A stretch of DNA of 64,000 nt from Streptomyces griseorubiginosus (lineage in GTDB: Bacteria; Actinomycetota; Actinomycetes; Streptomycetales; Streptomycetaceae). This document shows positions 62,463 to 64,000 of this stretch, one piece after another. The stretch is from positions 402,462-466,461 of the forward strand of contig NZ_KQ948734.1 of the NCBI RefSeq assembly GCF_001514195.1, given 5' to 3'. Both the position numbers and the translations under genes were made by a program. Position 1 is the first letter of the stretch, and the number at the start of each line of letters is the position of its first letter. The notes under the pieces were generated by a model. It saw only the letters and a program-made list of their open reading frames with translations, was not told the origin of the DNA and did no database searches.

Positions 62463-64000
62463 ATGCGGTCGGTTCGCGTGCGGATTCTCGCGACGCTGCT
62501 TGTTCTGGGGGTCGTGGGAGTAGGCGGTTGGCAGCTGCTCCCGTCCGACGGGAGCACGGGCAGGACGATCAAGGTGGGGACGACCGACGAGGTCACCTCG
62601 CTCGATCCGGCAGGAGCCTACGACGCCGGCTCCTGGGCGCTGTTCAACAACGTCTTCCAGTCGCTGCTGGCCTTCGAGCCGAGCAGCGCCGCACCCGTGC
62701 CCGACGCCGCCCAGAGCTGCGGCTTCCAGGGCAGCGGCCTGCGCACCTACCGCTGTGTGCTGCGCGAGGGCCTGAGGTTCCCGAGCGGCCGCGAGATGAC
62801 CGCCGAGGACGTCAAGTACTCCTTCGACCGGGTCAAGAAGATCAACTCGGACGTCGGTCCGGCGGCCCTCCTGGACACCCTCAAGTCGGTCCAGGCCAGT
62901 GGGCGCACGGTCACCTTCCAGCTGTCCTCGCCCGACGCCACCTTCCCGTTCAAGCTCGCCACGGGCGCTGGGGCCATCGTCGACAGCCACAAGTACCCCG
63001 CCGACTCGCTGCGCAAGGACAACGAGGTCGACGGCACCGGACCGTACGAGCTGACGTCGTACACGAAGGGCAAGAAGGCGGTCCTCGCGCCCAACGGGAA
63101 CTACCAGGGCGCGATCAAGAAAACCGGCCGCCCGATCGAACTCGACTACTACGCCGACTCGGCCAAGCTCAACAGCGCCTGGAAGGCCAAGCAGCTCGAC
63201 GTCGCCTACCGCCAGCTGCCGCCGCAGGTGCTCGCCGGACTCAATCCGAGCGACCCCGGCCAGCGCGTCTCGGAGGCCGACAGCTCCGAGATCCGCAACC
63301 TCTACCTCAACACCCGCGCGGGCAGGCCGCTGCACGAGACCAAGGTGCGCCAGGCCCTGGCCTGGCTGATCAACCGCGAGCAGCTGGCCGCCTCGGTGTA
63401 CGAGGGGACCGTCGACCCGCTCTACTCGCTGATTCCGACCGGCATCACCGGCCACACCACGTCGTTCTTCGACGCCTACTCGGAGCCGAACATCAAGAAG
63501 GCGCGGGCGCTGCTCGCCCAGGCCGGTGTGTCGACCCCGGTCAGCTTCACCTACGGCTACGGCCTGAGCAGCGGTTCCGCCGCCGCGGAGGCCAAGGAGC
63601 TCAAGCAGCAACTGGAGGCGGGCGGCCTGTTCAAGGTGACGCTCAAGGGCTACGAGTGGACCGACTTCCAGAAGCGCTGGGCGAGCGGGAAGCTGGACGC
63701 CTACGCGGTCGGCTGGGTGGCCGACTACCCGGACCCGGACACCTACGGCTCCCCGCTCGTCGGCAGCGACGGCACCATGAACACCGGGTACAGCAGCAAC
63801 GAGGTCGACCACCTCATTCAGGACAGCCGACGCTACGCCGACCGCAGCGAGGCCGAACAGGACTTCCGGGACCTCCAGTCGGACATCGCCAAGGACGTCC
63901 CGGTCATCCCGCTCTGGCAGGCCAAGGACTACGTCGTCACCAGCGAGGACGTCGGCGGCGGCCAGTACCTCTCGGACGGCACCGGAGTCTTCCGCCTGTG
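62463..64000 (+). CDS. ABC transporter peptide-binding protein (SBP_bac_5), 3' end beyond the window
   Basis: At least 512 residues, cut off by the window end. An N-terminal hydrophobic helix (LATLLVLGVVGVGGWQLL) lacks a lipobox Cys, so it is anchored or secreted rather than lipidated. The mature part is an oligopeptide-binding SBP_bac_5 domain: GTTDEVTSLDPAGAYDAGS, REMTAEDVKYSFDRVKKI, VDGTGPYELTSY, TKVRQALAWLINREQLAASV and VADYPDPDTYGSPLV. The ATG at 62463 follows GGGGAGGGCAAACC. Transport partners would lie to the right. Streptomyces use such systems for peptide nutrients and developmental signals. Confidence 0.88.
   Translation, partial: MRSVRVRILATLLVLGVVGVGGWQLLPSDGSTGRTIKVGTTDEVTSLDPAGAYDAGSWALFNNVFQSLLAFEPSSAAPVPDAAQSCGFQGSGLRTYRCVLREGLRFPSGREMTAEDVKYSFDRVKKINSDVGPAALLDTLKSVQASGRTVTFQLSSPDATFPFKLATGAGAIVDSHKYPADSLRKDNEVDGTGPYELTSYTKGKKAVLAPNGNYQGAIKKTGRPIELDYYADSAKLNSAWKAKQLDVAYRQLPPQVLAGLNPSDPGQRVSEADSSEIRNLYLNTRAGRPLHETKVRQALAWLINREQLAASVYEGTVDPLYSLIPTGITGHTTSFFDAYSEPNIKKARALLAQAGVSTPVSFTYGYGLSSGSAAAEAKELKQQLEAGGLFKVTLKGYEWTDFQKRWASGKLDAYAVGWVADYPDPDTYGSPLVGSDGTMNTGYSSNEVDHLIQDSRRYADRSEAEQDFRDLQSDIAKDVPVIPLWQAKDYVVTSEDVGGGQYLSDGTGVFRL

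Overview
The window is about 72% G+C with strong third-position GC bias, many GTG starts and 4-base stop/start overlaps. Its core gene order (sucC-sucD, purN-purH, folD, mdh, glyA, trpS) is that of a Streptomyces chromosome core region; from memory it resembles the S. coelicolor SCO48xx interval. No tRNA, rRNA, CRISPR array, transposase, integrase or prophage gene is visible.

Layout. 1-5.5 kb: a MoxR ATPase, a DUF5682 protein and a VWA protein, with a coupled 58-codon frame between the last two. 5.7-7.4 kb: a secreted Pro-rich protein and a 764-bp repeat-rich gap. 7.5-9.6 kb: succinyl-CoA ligase. 9.8-13.4 kb: a membrane-tethered sigma-like protein and two membrane proteins. 13.6-23.9 kb: purine and one-carbon genes (purN, purH, folD), a kinase with an extracellular peptidoglycan-binding domain, an RDD protein, two XRE-type membrane regulators, and mdh. 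24-33 kb: an accessory stretch with an MFS exporter beside a LysR regulator, a MarR-GNAT fusion, a membrane protein and small protein sharing one motif, and two paralogous membrane-anchored proteins. 33.3-40.5 kb: a five-gene operon for choline oxidation and glycine betaine uptake. 40.5-43.9 kb: a PEP mutase-like enzyme and two AhpD-like proteins, divergent from a MocR regulator. 43.9-49.3 kb: a DMT-type transporter, a lipoprotein, a glutathionylspermidine synthase-like ATP-grasp enzyme, a luciferase-like oxidoreductase, and glyA behind a ZTP riboswitch. 49.3-51.7 kb: an ECF sigma factor, its coupled membrane partner and a likely target gene. 51.8-53.6 kb: trpS and a 2H phosphoesterase. 53.7-57.8 kb: the polyprenyl-phosphate arabinose genes (dprE2, dprE1, a PAP2 phosphatase, a UbiA synthase). 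58-64 kb: a YihY/BrkB protein, a D-Ala-D-Ala carboxypeptidase, a small membrane protein, a metallophosphoesterase and the 5' part of a peptide-binding protein.

How the genes fit together. glyA, folD, purN and purH make or use folate one-carbon units. purH consumes ZMP, and the ligand sensed by the glyA leader is ZMP/ZTP. sucCD and mdh are TCA-cycle genes. The betaine operon joins import to de novo synthesis. The ECF gene and the gene two positions downstream of it share one promoter signature (GGGAACC-N15-GTGTACC).

The most unusual whole-window signal is a class of short tandem repeats (units of 10-29 bp) placed at the 3' ends of genes. In several cases the repeat unit contains the stop codon, so stop codons recur downstream of the gene. 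I know of no named element class with this behaviour.
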